Positions 11,650 to 23,714 of a stretch of 64,000 nt of DNA are shown here, in pieces. Position 1 is the stretch's first letter; each line of letters starts with the position of its first letter. The translations under genes and the position numbers were made by a program. Under the pieces are notes generated by a model. The model did no database searches. It was given only the letters and a program-made list of their open reading frames with translations, and was not told the origin of the DNA. This DNA comes from Sorghum bicolor. Its lineage: Eukaryota > Streptophyta > Magnoliopsida > Poales > Poaceae. The DNA lies in contig NC_012874.2 in assembly GCF_000003195.3 (NCBI RefSeq), positions 59,835,768 through 59,899,767 of the forward strand, given 5' to 3'.

Positions 11650-13645
11650 GACTATATGACATATTCTGCTTCTCACACGATGCACACGGCAGCCCACTCG
11701 CCTAATAAACTTTTTCTGTGCAGCCCACCAATGCGGATAGTCCAAGTGCCCCGTAGGGATTACCTTGATTAGGGAATTAACCGTTCCTTCATCTACTTGA
11801 GGCGGCGGCCGCTGCATACTCCTGCCGATCCACACCATTCTCCTCTCTCCTATATCTTCCTCCAGTGGGCAACTTCCTTCCCTCAACAAGGTGCCTCAGA
11901 TCCGATGGCGGTGAGTATACACATGGAGGCGCTGGGATGTCCTCTGGTATTCAATCCAACCTAGACCGAGACTTGTATTCGATCCAATATAGACTGAGCC
12001 TCTGTCTTATGGTATTTGATCCAACGTAGACCAAGCCCGCATCTCCTTGTGAAGACGAGAATCAGGTATGATCTCTCCCTTTCTCTCAGTTTATTGGAAG
12101 ATTATTGGTTCTATATTTTATAATACATCACATTGTTGCCATGCGACAATTTCTGGCGCTGTGACCTGCAGAGGACAAGCTGAGAATTGCGGTAGCCATG
12201 CCAACCATAGCCACCTCGTCTCCCATATTGGACTCTGTCAGCAACATGACGTTAAGTTGTTCCGCCTGATCTACAAGGTCACATCCAATCTCCCCTTTTC
12301 TGATTCTTTTTTTATCAGCACAATAATCTGTCCAATCATCCCCATTCTGATTTTTCTTTTACCAGCACAACAATCTGTCCACTATGTTTTTGATAGAATG
12401 CTTCATAGAGATAAAAACAAAAATGTCTTACTAATTTTTGTGATATGATACCTTGGAGATTATCAAACAAGTCACACTATCAGGAGATCTGAGAAAAAAA
12501 ATCAGTAAGAAGAAATTTACTTGTCTGGAACTCATTCAATTTTTTTTAGTTCCAGTCTTCTTTTTTGTACACAACAAATTGGATGCTACACTACGGAAAT
12601 TCCAATAGGCAGGGCGAATATCTCAAGAAAAGTTTCCATTTTTTTAAGAAGTTATATGAAAAATATATATGCTCTAAGTCAGCTGTACATTTGCTGCATC
12701 TGCAAGTTTAAGAACTTGAGTGATTCCAAGGAACTTCGTTGTCATGTCTCTTTGATTTTGAAGCTACATGTGCTCTGATTTCCAATTCTATGAATAAATA
12801 TTTGCAGTGCTGTTTAGGAGGTTAATGCTACTGAAACTGAACATGGAAGACTACTAGTGCAAGTTGAATTTCTCTATGAGGTAATTTTAAAACAGTAGGT
12901 ATACTGTTAAATGATTCTCAATCAGTTCGAAGGCAAAATTGATTATATTATATGGATATGGTGTTTCTAGCTTATTCTGACTCAGTAGATTAGTTCTTCG
13001 GTTCTGAAATTAATAAGTATTTGGTAATAATTCAGTTATGCTTGATGTTGTCTTTTCTGAACTTGTGCAGACAAAGGTAAATCTTCTGAGTTTTGTACTG
13101 TGATTCTGTGATATGCAACTATGAGCTATGAGGTGACCGAAGAACAGAATCTAAAGGTATCCCTTCTTCAGTTACATACAGAAGTTCTCTGGCAATCTAA
13201 AAATTTCCTGACTTGTTTCTGATGACAAGTCAGTCACATGTACAGGAGATGGATATCAGGCATATGACCCAAGACATGTGGACGTTATTCTTCTATAATT
13301 TTAATATACATATATGAATGTAAGATGATGCACACTAAATGCTTAAGCTATACAAAACTAAGGAAGACAGTTGGCTTTATCTGCACTTCAGATAGAAAAA
13401 TTAGAGTACATCCACCAGTTTCAATTTATTTTTGCATGGTTTTATTGGTTCTAATTTAGCTCAGCTTCTTTTATGTTATGGCCGTTGTGCCACTATAGAC
13501 ATACACAAAGGGTACTAATGAAACCATAAGTCTAGAAGAGCTGCTAGGAACAGGTATATATGCCTTGGCTCAGTTATTTTCCTAATTAAATATGTTCTTA
13601 ACGAAGCACTATATATTTTCTTGCAGGAAAATATATGATATTTTG
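11650..13645. other. Internal, non-coding part of the outer CACTA-like element
   Basis: Short spliced-exon-like segments occur (for example 12060-12290), but no frame longer than about 125 codons and no known domain. Sequence is AT-rich with scattered GT/AG signals. Confidence 0.35.
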
Positions 13646-13669
13646 GATGTCACTATACCACAACCAAAG

Positions 13670-13860
13670 TATAGCGTCAAACAACGGTCGCTAAAACATA
13701 ATATTAACGTTGAACAATCGGTCGCTACAAATTGGTAACCAATGATCGGTCGCTTTTATTCCTCCTACCGACAAGACATCAGTCGCTATATATTTGCGTC
13801 AAATGATCGGTAGCTAAAAACGAATACTAGCGTCAAATGATTGGTCGCTATAGCCCATTT
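13670..13860. repeat. Left subterminal repeats (CGGTCGCTA type) of the nested CACTA
   Basis: About six copies of GATCGGTCGCTA or close variants within 190 bp. The same motifs recur at 16600-16830 in both orientations. Confidence 0.85.
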
Positions 13861-14745
13861 TCATTTTCGCCAAAACTTGCTGCCATTGCCGCCAGCCCAA
13901 ACATCCGGCGCCAAACCAAAACCCAAAAGCAGGCTTTCAGCGCCAAAAGAAAAAAGATAGAGCCCACAAGCGTGACTTAGGCTAAAAAAACTCCCTGATA
14001 AAGGGCCTAGTTGCCCCCGTGAGGTGTGAGAACGCAGCTTCACCCACATGCGGCCGTGCCTCCCGTCCGTGAGGTCGCGTCTTCCGTCGCGAGGTCGGTC
14101 CTCCCGTCCGCGTGCCGCCTCTCTCCGGTCCACGTGCCACCTCGCTCCTCAGGCCGGAGTCCGCCCAATCCTGCGCCTCCCCTCTCCTGCGCCGCTCGAG
14201 CGCACTTCGCCAGGTGCTTGGCTGCCAGGCCTCGCGCAGCCCCAACGGCCACGCTCCGACCTGGCGCCGCCATTCGCCTCAAACGTCGTCCTCGCTCTGA
14301 TCCAAGGCGACGGCTCACTCCCCTACAGCTACAATTGAGGTATTATCCTCTTTTTCGATCTGTATACTTGGGATCCTTACTCCCACAACCAAATCACCGA
14401 AACCCATAACCCCAATCCCCAGATCTGCTTGTGGAGGTGCTTCCGACCGTGAATCTGTAGCAAGAGAAGCCTAGAGGTGTCTGTGACGGAGGCTAGGTGG
14501 AGGAGAAACATAGCAAGGGAGTCGAAGTAGCCCGCAGCAAAGCAGCCGTAGCAGCCTGTAGCATCGACTCAGATTCTGCTACTTCCATCTCAAAGGGTAA
14601 GCATTGTTTCTTTCTCGTTTTGCTGCAGTTGATAGTCATTAACCCACTGCACAAAATTCTGAGGTAGCTTCTGAGACTGAATTCTCAGTTGATAGGTTCG
14701 CAGGCGTGCTAGTTGCAATAGACCTGTTCCAACATAGTTGACCAA

Positions 14746-14975
14746 GAAAGTTGAGAAAAGTTTCCTGACCGGTGGAAACCCTCTTGTGCGCTAATAGAAA
14801 GTTTCTTGTATACCGGTGGAAAGGAAAGTTTCCTGTGCGCTAGTAGAAAGTTTTCTATAGACCAGTGGAAAACCTCTTGTGCGCTAATAGAAAGTTTCTT
14901 TGTATACCGGTGGAAAGTTTCTTGTTTACCAGTGGAAAGTTTCCTGTGCAGCAGTGGAAAGTTTCCTGTGCGGCG
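14746..14975 (+). repeat. Short tandem repeats of ACC(A/G)GTGGAAAG and TAGAAAGTTT type
   Basis: Units of about 20-24 bp combine CTGTGCGC, TAGAAAGTTT and ACCGGTGGAAAG in changing order, roughly ten times. It lies inside the nested CACTA element. The function is unknown; transposase-binding or promoter repeats are possible. Confidence 0.7.
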
Positions 14976-15751
14976 GGGCACACCTTCAGATCGAGATCTC
15001 CGGCTGGAGCACCTGGTCTCGCGACGGTCCTTCAAACGACGCCGGTCTGGGAGGAACAACGAGGGCGACATGAAAGACGACGGGCCAGAAGTTTCACTTG
15101 CCGCGTGGGAAAGGGAAAGAAGAAGAGGGATCGCGCGTTGTCAAGCGAGTCCGCGCGGCGGATAGCTACAAGCGCGGCTCATGAATTTGCCAAGCGTGTC
15201 AATTTACCAAATGTGTTTGCCAAACTGTTGGAGATGCATTTTTGCCCCTTTTGCCAATTTTTCAAGGATGCCAAGTGCTTTTTGCCAACTGTTGGAGATG
15301 CTCTTATTAGTTGGACCATTGGCAGGTCTAGGTTCTATATTGGAGCAGACGTATATCATACATGATAGATACTATACTGGCTTATCTGAATCTTTTTGGT
15401 CTGTTCTGTGAAAAAAATTCTGAATTTTTTCTTGCTTCATTTCAGTTCAGCTTTGTTTCTTTCCAGACCTGCTACAGCTTGTCAAGTGCTTGCTCCTATA
15501 TGTCATGTTATATCCTAGTTCCATTCATCTGTACCTATGTTTTGAGATATATATGCATTGGTCTGATCTCACCGTATTGTAATTGCAGCTGCTCCACATG
15601 TAATTGGACACCTCGGGAAGGCATTTGAACGTGCTCTTGGCAGTTGCTTTACTTGTTTGTCTCGGTAGGTTTCTATGTCCCTAGTATGTGACTGTTTCAA
15701 TGGTTGTGATATTTTTTTTCATATTGAAATCTAGTCGATGTCTTGTGTGAA

Positions 15752-16436
15752 GGTTGACCATGGATAAAACATGGATTGATGATAATGCTAGGTAAAAACA
15801 ATTACTTTACAAATATTGAAAGTTATATATACATGTCAAATGGTATTTAACCTAAAACTTTCACATAGGCACACCAAGAGATATTTGCAAGGAGTGAATG
15901 GTTTCTTAGCTTTTGCTTTTAGTAATTCTGCAGTAGGCAGCAAGATATTATGCCCTTGTAGAAAGTGTGTGAACTCATTTTGGAAAGAGGCGAGTGAAGG
16001 CCGAGGCCAGCGTTGGCACTCTTTTGTTTTTGCTGGTTCATCACTTGTAAGCATTTACTTGAGGTCATGTTCTTTTTCCCTTTGCAAAAACAATATATTG
16101 CTGCTACTTATGCTCTAGTCATGTTTGTCTTTTTATCATGTGCTCTCATCTTTAACTTCTTGTGTGTACTATGTTGTTGTGTTCAGGTGGAGGGTGGCCT
16201 TCACCAGGAAGCCAACATGACATTTTGCTTTTGATGAGATAGAGATGAGGTATTCTGTAATGAATCTAGTTACATTGTGCAAGCAAACATATAACTTGTG
16301 CTTGCCATTTGACCTAGCAAGGTTGTATGTGTGTGTGTCCTTTTGTAATGATGACATCATGGATCAAGATGATCTAGAGCTTGATCTATTGCTAAACGTT
16401 GGCTCCAATGAAGACTTGAGAGATACCTTTATCTAA
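15752..16436 (+). pseudogene. Relic of a CACTA transposase-associated domain
   Basis: MDKTWIDDNAR (from 15760) splices over a short intron to an exon from about 15867 reading RHTKRYLQGVNGFLAFAF, followed by KILCPCRKCVNSFW. This is the Cys-containing N-terminal domain (Transpos_assoc) of plant TNP2-type transposases. A further exon-like piece (16330-16435) encodes DQDDLELDLLLNVGSNEDL. No transposase_21 core follows, so the gene has lost its catalytic part. Confidence 0.7.
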
Positions 16437-16599
16437 TATGATGTGGTTAGTGTTGTGGGCAGCTACGGTTTACATATGTATGTATGGTTGATGAATAATG
16501 TGACATGTTATGTATGTTTATTAGGTTTGAAATCTGGTTAATATGAAATTATTATTATACATAATTGTGTCAGTTTATAGTGACTGAGTATTGGTAGCT

Positions 16600-16830
16600 A
16601 AAAAGTTTGATATTGTCAAATGATCGGTCGCTAAAACATGTGACAGATGATCGGTCGCTATAAATATTAGTATCCAATCATCGGTGGCTATAAACCCTAT
16701 CCGTCGCTATATATTTATAGCGACGCCACTTACAGCGACTTATACATTGGTGGCTATAAATTTATAGCGACCGATGATCAGTGGCTATAACGGCTTATAG
16801 CGACCATTTTACTGACGCTATACTTTGGTT
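16600..16830. repeat. Right subterminal repeats of the nested CACTA
   Basis: Mixed-orientation TCGGTCGCTAT and ATAGCGACCGATGAT motifs, ending next to the right TIR. Confidence 0.85.
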
Positions 16831-17387
16831 GTGGTATAGTGTGTTCAGATGATTGAAGGATTAAGAACAAGATTTTACCTCAAGATTAGTTGTTTAGGAG
16901 TTGTGCTACAATCAGTGTATTTTTATTGTTAGTATGGAACTTTGTAGTGAATCATTGTATACAATTATTGGGAGAACCATTTTTTTGTATCTATAAAATC
17001 ATTCATTTAATTTAAATTATTTAATATATCTTGAGATCAAAGATAGATTGTTTAATGCATCTGGCTGCTGGATGTAAGTTATCCAATTAATTTATCAAGC
17101 TATTTATACTATAATAAAAATAAAATATATACAAATTTAATAACAAATTGTAAAACCATATGACATATTCTACTAGCAACACATATATATGTTGCTGCAT
17201 ATTCGTTGCTAGCATCCAACGCTTACATACCCCTCTTACCAACACATATATATGTGTTGCAATTGATCCTTGCAACGCCACTTTAAGCAACACATGTCGG
17301 ATGTGTTGGTATAGATCCTACCAACACTTATTCGGGCTTGTAGAAACACATATATGCGTTGCTAAAGGGGGTGTCCTTTTGTAGTAA

Positions 17388-17990
17388 TTGGCCAGCGCGC
17401 TCATGTACTTGACCGTGACAAGACCGGACCTTGCATTTGCAGTGTAGCAAGCCTGCCTACATATGCACGATCCACACGTGCCATATTTCACCATGCTCAA
17501 GCGAATCCTGCGGTATGTCCATGGTACAATGTCGCTCGGCCAGCATCTCTGAGCTCTGCCAGCCTCGACATCACGACATACTCCAACGCCGACTGGGTAG
17601 GGTGCCTGGACACGCGTCATTCCACCTCAGGCTTTTGCATGTTCCTCGGTGAAGCCCTTGTCTCGTGGTTCTCCAGATGGCAGCCTATGGTGTCCCACTC
17701 AAGCGCCAAAGCTGAGTACCGCGGCGTGGCCAACACGGTCGCGGAGTGCATCTGGCTGCACCAGCTACTCGACGAGCTGCTCTGCAGCATCAAGCAAGCA
17801 ACGTTGGTGTTTTGTGACAATGTCTCCCCGCGGTCTACATGTCCACCAACCCTGTCCACCACAAGCGCACGAAGCACATCGAGCTCGACATACATTTTGT
17901 CAGAGAACACGTTCAACTCGGTGACATTCATGTTCTACATGTTCCCACTCCCACCAACGAGCAATACACGAGAGTTAATGAAAGATATAA
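17388..17990 (+). pseudogene. Ty1/copia RNase H fragment (right half)
   Basis: It resumes the copia polyprotein with LTVTRPDLAFAV, then LKRILRYVHGTMSLG. After frameshifts come GFCMFLGEALVSW (plus frame at 17620-17760), KAEYRGVANTVAECIWLHQLL and VFCDNVS. These are the conserved RNase H and C-terminal blocks of copia pol. Stops and frame changes show it is dead. No convincing 3' LTR follows. Confidence 0.85.
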
Positions 17991-17999
17991 GCACGAGAG

Positions 18000-19140
18000 T
18001 TTTAACTTAACTTCTTGACGAGAGATTAGAATCTAAAGCAGTTGATAAGAACAAATTTGAAGAATCAAAATTTAGATTCATGACTTCATAAGATACATGA
18101 TGCAACAAGAGCCACCATGTTTAATGATAATCTTTCAATGTACTTGCATATTTAAAATATATAGAGGTGCCATGAAACGGAAAACTATGAATATGGATAA
18201 TGAAATTGATAAATTTATGATAACAAGTATAGGCTATGGAGTATCTATTATGTCCCTTACGTTAGAAAATAAACAAAGGAAAAACATACATTTTAATATA
18301 AGTAACTCTTTATTAGTCAGATGTACTCCATTCAAAAATTATTAGACATTTCAAATTTTCCAAATACATAGCAAAAATGCTATAGACTTAGATGTACTGT
18401 CTAGATACGTAGTAAAAAAATATTTTTAGAAAAATTCAAAATGTTTTATAATTTGAAATCAAGGGATCATTAAATAGTATGCTAGACTTATACCTTCCAA
18501 AGTTCTAGCTTTTGCGAGGGCACGGGTTGATGGAGTAGTAATTACAAATTGAATTGTATTTTCATAGACCCTTACGTTGCACAACGGCAAAGAAAACAGT
18601 AGTCCCCTCCTTGCTGTGTGCCGTCCGTACGTGTTTGTCGTCGTCGTCATCCAGACTCCGATCGACGGACAAGCACATGCATGCAGTGGCGTCGATCGTA
18701 TTCGGAGTTCGGAGAGCGCGGCGCCTTTTGCTGTGACACCGTGCATGCATGGTATCCGGCCGGCCGGCAAGCCAACGCTAGCCAGCTAGCTAGCTTTTGC
18801 GGTAGAGCCGCAGTGGAGTCCGGCCGGCGAGTGTATGTAGGTGAAAGACGCAAGGACGATCGATCGAGCACCACCAGTAAATTAGCGAGATGCACGCACG
18901 CATGCACTGCTTGTTGAGGAAATTAAAGTCCTCAATCAATCACAGCGCCTTGTGTCACTCACACTCGCTCTCGATCGCTCTCGTTCGTGTTGCATCGACC
19001 ACGGCCTCTATTTTTCTTCACGTGGGGCCGCGCGCGCGGACTACGCACACAGTAAGCAGGAATAGGACAGGCGCTCCAATCCACACGATGCACGACACGT
19101 ACGCCTGCGAAGGTCGATAGATTGGGCAGAACAATAGCGC
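18000..19140. other. Unassigned intergenic sequence
   Basis: 18330-18470 resembles a worn Stowaway-like inverted repeat (TACTCCATTCAAAAATTATT with a loose complement). 18480-19100 is richer in GC with several GCATGC and CGATCGATCG palindromes but no coding signal I trust. Confidence 0.35.
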
Positions 19141-20143
19141 ATGCATCCTCCCCTGCTCGTGCCCATGTCGCGTTGCAGCGTGAGCAGGTAGCATGCACTA
19201 TCGCTCGTCCACCAAGGAAAGCCGGAAATAGAAACCACGTACGCGCTCGGATGCGAGAGGGGCGAGTAGCTAGAAAGAGAGGGATAAAGTATCCAATGCC
19301 TTTGCCCGTGCCGTTCTTAATTAGGCCGCGGCTGAGCTGATTATAGTACATCTCAAGACAAATTTGTGTTCACTATCAAGATCACCCTTGAAATTAAGTG
19401 ACATCAAGGTCGTCACAACGAACCGCGGGCCGGTCGATCGCGTTAGTCACGTGGTCACGCTATATATATCTAGTGCGCCACGGGTAGCATACACTGTATG
19501 GTACACGACTTTGCATTAATTTTCAGCATTATAATTTGCATAAATTAATAAAGTAATATCTGATGAATAACAACTGGCTGAAGCAATATGCTTATTACTA
19601 ACATTAATTAGCAACCTACATCAACACATGAGTTCATGGTACTTTGTAAGATAATCATAAGTAACAGGTAGTATATTTACCTAGGCACGATGCCGGTGCA
19701 TCATTTGGTTACAACATATATGCCCAGTACAGTAGTAAAAGATTCAAAGCCCTCTGGTTGCTTCTGTAGTGCAGGTTTCTTCTTCCGTGCGTGTGCACTG
19801 TGCACACAGCCAGACCACTTATTAAATCCGCCTACACCGTACCAGTCAAACCACAGTCACATCGAAGTATTGGTTTAATGGCTTGCCTGCCGCGTACGTG
19901 TGCCCGTTGGGACTTGGAGGGCAAGCACGTACAATAATTGAAAGCTAGGGCAAACTGGTACTCTAAAAGTCTCCAATGACGACAACACAGAGCCACGGTA
20001 AAGCACCACATTCCAAAAACAGCAAGTGTATAGACAGCACAGGATGTATGCAAAGCTGGCCTCATGATGCGCATGGGCATGGGTATCGGCCGCATCTGCT
20101 CCACAAACCAGGGCACGCCGCAGTGAGGAGAAATATTTGCTTA

Positions 20144-20386
20144 GGCCTTGTTTAGTTTGCAAAAAATTGTGTAAAATTTTTCAGATTTCTCATCACATCG
20201 AATTTTTAGATGCATGCATGGAGTATTAAATATAGACGAAAATAAAAATTAATTGCAAAGTTTGGTCGGAATTGACGAGACAAATCTTTTGAGCCTAGTT
20301 AGTCCATAATTGGACAATATTTATCAACTACAAACAAAAAAGCTACAGTATCAATTTCTCAAAAAAATTTTGAACTAAACAAGGCG
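20144..20386 (+). mobile_element. Tourist-like MITE 2
   Basis: GGCCTTGTTTAGTT and its complement (last base changed) are flanked by TTA on both sides. It is absent from the corresponding place in the downstream duplicate, so it inserted after the duplication. Confidence 0.9.
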
Positions 20387-20469
20387 TTACTCCCTCGTCC
20401 TCAAAGCTCATTCCCTCAGCCGCTGCCGCAAACCTAAGCTCAGGCCTCAACATATACTCCACGCAGGTG

Positions 20470-20530
20470 ATGGATGGGAAGGAAGAGGTGGTGGCCGAGG
20501 GTGTGAGAGCCGTGGAGGAGAGGCAGCGCA
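20470..20530 (+). pseudogene. Orphan first codons of DUF247 in duplication copy I
   Basis: From ATG 20470 the frame encodes MDGKEEVVAEGVRAVEERQ, matching the start of the DUF247 protein at 21537. It then runs straight into duplicated upstream DNA. This marks the duplication breakpoint and cannot encode a DUF247 protein. Confidence 0.85.
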
Positions 20531-21599
20531 TCCCCTGCCCATGTCGCGTTGCAGCGAGACGAAAGCAGCTAGCTAGCATGCACTACTCTTTTGCTCGTCG
20601 ATCAATGAAAGCCGGAAATAGAAATCACGCCTCGGATGCGAGAAGGGAGCAGCGGGAAGCGTACCTAGCTAGACAGCAGAAATCTCACGGGGATAAAGTA
20701 TCCATTGCCTTTGCTTGTGCCGTTTTCTTAATTAGTAGGCTGCCTGCTGAGTTGATTGTATACATCTGAAGACATTAATTAATGAAGAAGGAAGGTATAC
20801 TCTATGGTATGGGATTTTGCATTAATTTTCAGAATTATAATTGGCATAAATAAAGTAATATCTGAATAACAACTGGCTGAAGCAATATGCTTACTAAGAT
20901 TAACTAGGTCTAGCAACATCAACACATGAATTCCTGGTACTTGTTATGATCATAAGTAACAACATGTATAGTATATTTAATTACCGCAGGCATGATGCCG
21001 GTGCATCATTTGGGTACGTACAGCATATTCTGTGCTTCTCTAGTGCAGGTTGCTTCTTCTGTGCATGCATGTGCACTGTGCACATGGCCAGAGCACTGAA
21101 ATCCGCCTTCACCTACCAGTCAAACCACTGAGCAAAAATTGATGTCACATTCACATACCATAGATATATACAAACATCTCGCGAAAACCAAAACTTTCCA
21201 ACCAGATGCATACTACTTTAATTTTTTTTTACTCACCAGGTCTCTTTTCACCTCACCTGTCGGTTTCACGGCTCAATTTCTTCTCTCTCTAGCACATGCA
21301 TTCCATTTTCTCTTTCCCGCGAGGCCACTACAGCCTCTACTACATGCTATTTTGAAAGCAAGCTGCAATCCATAGAATACGACTTTATTAGTACACGTAT
21401 ACCATCCGAGTCTAAGAGCTAATTGGCAAGCCGGGACTAGAGGCAAGCAGCACTATAGGATGATATATAGCACCCTGGAACGCAGCTTTCAGGTTCTCAG
21501 GCCTCAACAACGTAGAACGTACACTCCACGCAGGTGATGGAGGGGGAGGAGGAGGTGGTGGCCGAGGGTGTGACAGCCGTGGAGGAGAGGCAGGACTCC

Positions 21600-22120
21600 G
21601 TGGTGGAGATTAAGGGAGAGGAGGAGGAGGAGCAGCAGCACCACCACCTCCACCACCAGCATGAGGTGGAAGAAGAGGAGGAGCAGCAGCAACAGCCCCA
21701 TGTGGAACAGCAGCATCAACAGCCCGAGAATGTCGAGCAGCAGCAGCAACAACCTGTGGTAGAGATTGGCGAGCAGCAGCGGCAGCAGCTGGAGCAGCTC
21801 CATGAGGAGGAGGAGGAGGAGGAGCAGCAACAGCCCCATGTGGAACAGCAGCAGCAACAGCCTGAGAATGTCGAGCAGCAGCAGCAACAACCTGTGGTAG
21901 AGATTGGCGAGCAGCAGCGGCCCGTGCTGAACAATGTCCAGCAGCAGCAGCAGCTGGAGCAGCACCAAGAGGAGGAGCAGCAGCAACATGTGTTGGAGAT
22001 CTACCAAGAGCAGCAGCAGCAGCAGCTGGAGCAGCACCAAGAGGAGGAGCAGCAGCAACATGTGGTGGAGATCTACCAAGAGCAGCAGCAGCAGCACCAT
22101 GTGCAGGAGATTGTTGAGGT
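21600..22120 (+). repeat. Poly-Gln/Glu coding repeats in DUF247 exon 1
   Basis: Two ~138-bp repeats (from about 21696 and 21834) and two ~72-bp repeats (from about 21964 and 22035) are built from CAG, CAA and GAG codons. Unit borders stay in frame. This points to recent expansion by slippage or unequal exchange. Confidence 0.85.
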
Positions 22121-22733
22121 GGAAGAAGAGGATGAGATTAACATGGGGGAGGCCATCAGAGTCATGGAGGCCGGGTGTACCAGTTGGATAATCGAGATGG
22201 AAGAGACACTCAACAACAGCCGCTGGTCGGTGGTTACGGGGCGTGGGAGGAAGAAGCAACCTTCCATCTACTGTGTCCCGGATCGGATCAAGCGCGGCAA
22301 CACCGAGGCATATCGGCCAAAGCTGGTGTCCATGGGCCCACTGCACTACGGCGAGGCTGACCTGATGCCCATGGAGCATCACAAGAAGGAGGCCGTCTTG
22401 CAGCGCATCAAGCGCTTTGGGAAGCCTCTAGTGGAGTACGTAGCATCTATACAAGAGGTTGTTGATGAGTTGCTTGGTGAGTACGACAACCTCGATGAAA
22501 AATGGCGCACTGAACGTAGAGATGAGTTTGTCCAGATGATGGTGATGGATGGATGTTTCTTACTGGAGTCGATAGAGCGCTACTTCGATTACCCACCAGG
22601 CAACCCCGTCTTCAGTTATCACGGGTGCCTCACCCTGTACACAGCTATCCAATCAGACATTGTCGTTATGGAGAATCAGCTCCCGCTGCTTGTTCTGTAT
22701 ACACTCCTAGCCGTTGAGCTGGACACAGCCCCG

Positions 22734-23714
22734 GTAAGTAGATTCAAATACTTGCAGTAGTCCTACTTGGTAATTCTCTACTAGGGCTGGTATATTTACA
22801 ATTTTTCTAGTTTTCTGTTGAGGAAATAATAGATTCAAATATGGGTTTAGCAGAGTTATAACCATTAATTTATTCATAACGCTAGCAAATATAGAGCATA
22901 ATTTATGTTATTTGTTGTACCAGGGTGAATAAAAAATATGTCGATTTAGGGTTATTTTAAGTTAATTACGACCATGATGGCAGAGTGCTAGTTTTGGTGA
23001 AGAATTGTGAGTTTATTTTCCATAAAAATTCAAAAAGTAAAGAAAATGATCAACTATGATGTTCTTAGAATAAGGAGTTACTGTTAATTTTGTAAAGGGG
23101 AAAATGGCCATTATGTTCAATCATTAATAACATGGTGCATGTGGAATTTAGATGTATAATTAGGCTATTATTTCAACTAATATTTATAGTGGCAAGAGCA
23201 AGCAATTTAGATGTAGGTTTTGATGGCTATCTTAGCACTAATGAAAAGGTGGAATTCTCCTAGTGTTTTTAAGTAGTAATAAAACACTACCACTAGTCAT
23301 AGCACATGAGATCCTCACTAGGAGGCATTTAGTAGGGAAAGTTTATACTAACTTTTGAATGGTAAAACACTAGGAGAAGCCCACATCACTAGGAGAAAAA
23401 GAAAATTCTAGTTGTGTAGTTGATTTTTATAATGGCAAAAGTATAATATTTAGATGCTACAACCAAATAATGGCCAAATGTTTTGCTTTTTTGTCAAATC
23501 TAGGATTGATGCACCCTTCTAGTATATTTTGTAAGATTTGTCATGCAGTTGTAAAAATGTCTGCAATTAGTAATACTAAGTTTGGTTTCTGAGCTATAAG
23601 TAAATTAAAGGATTAGCGATGCTATATAAAACTCTAGCTTTAGGATAGGTTATATGATTGAGACTAATCTCATTGGTTTTTACAACTCTTTGTTTATGTA
23701 TCATGGCTACACAG
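22734..23714 (+). other. DUF247 intron
   Basis: It begins GTAAGT and ends ACACAG in phase 0, linking LDTAP to MVAEVNTT. AT-rich, with no element I recognise. A second in-frame ATG near the acceptor (23703) would be intronic. Confidence 0.75.

Larger units (their letters stand above)
13651..16841. mobile_element. Nested 3.2-kb CACTA derivative with near-perfect 29-bp TIRs
   Basis: The left terminus CACTATACCACAACCAAAGT continues ATAGCGTCA and has an inverted copy ending at 16841. TGT flanks both ends (13648-13650 and 16842-16844). Both subterminal regions (13670-13860 and 16600-16830) carry many copies of TCGGTCGCTA-type motifs. It contains only a relic of a transposase-associated domain, so it is a deletion derivative. 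Confidence 0.88.
11591..17387. mobile_element. CACTA-like element inserted in the copia fragment (5.8 kb including a nested element)
   Basis: The left end is CCACTACAAC and the right end is TTTTGTAGTAA, an imperfect inverted repeat of CACTACAA type. TTG is present on both sides (11588-11590 and 17388-17390). Removing the insertion plus one TTG restores the copia reading frame (YRSLA then SALMYLT), which fixes the borders. The right subterminal region (17160-17380) has repeated CAACACATATATGTGTTG palindromes. No transposase is recognised in its own sequence (11650-13640 and 16850-17160). Superfamily assignment rests on ends, 3-bp TSD and subterminal repeats. Confidence 0.65.
19140..21590 (+). 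repeat. Tandem duplication of the DUF247 upstream region
   Basis: Copy I (19140-20530) and copy II (20530-21590) share long aligned blocks, among them CCCATGTCGCGTTGCAGCG, GAAAGCCGGAAATAGAAA, TAATATCTGA, CAACTGGCTGAAGCAATATG and GATGCCGGTGCATCATTTGG. Each copy ends with the leader and first codons of the DUF247 gene. Copy I is joined to copy II after about 20 codons, near 20530. Copy I alone holds Tourist-like MITE 2. Confidence 0.85.

Noticed and set aside
14026..14409. Overlapping GC-rich frames on both strands in the nested CACTA
   Set aside because: Composition keeps several frames open at once; no domain or codon bias singles one out. It is treated as leader sequence.
21504..22382. 292-codon minus-strand Leu-rich frame
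   Set aside because: It is the complement of the CAG/GAG repeats of DUF247 exon 1.
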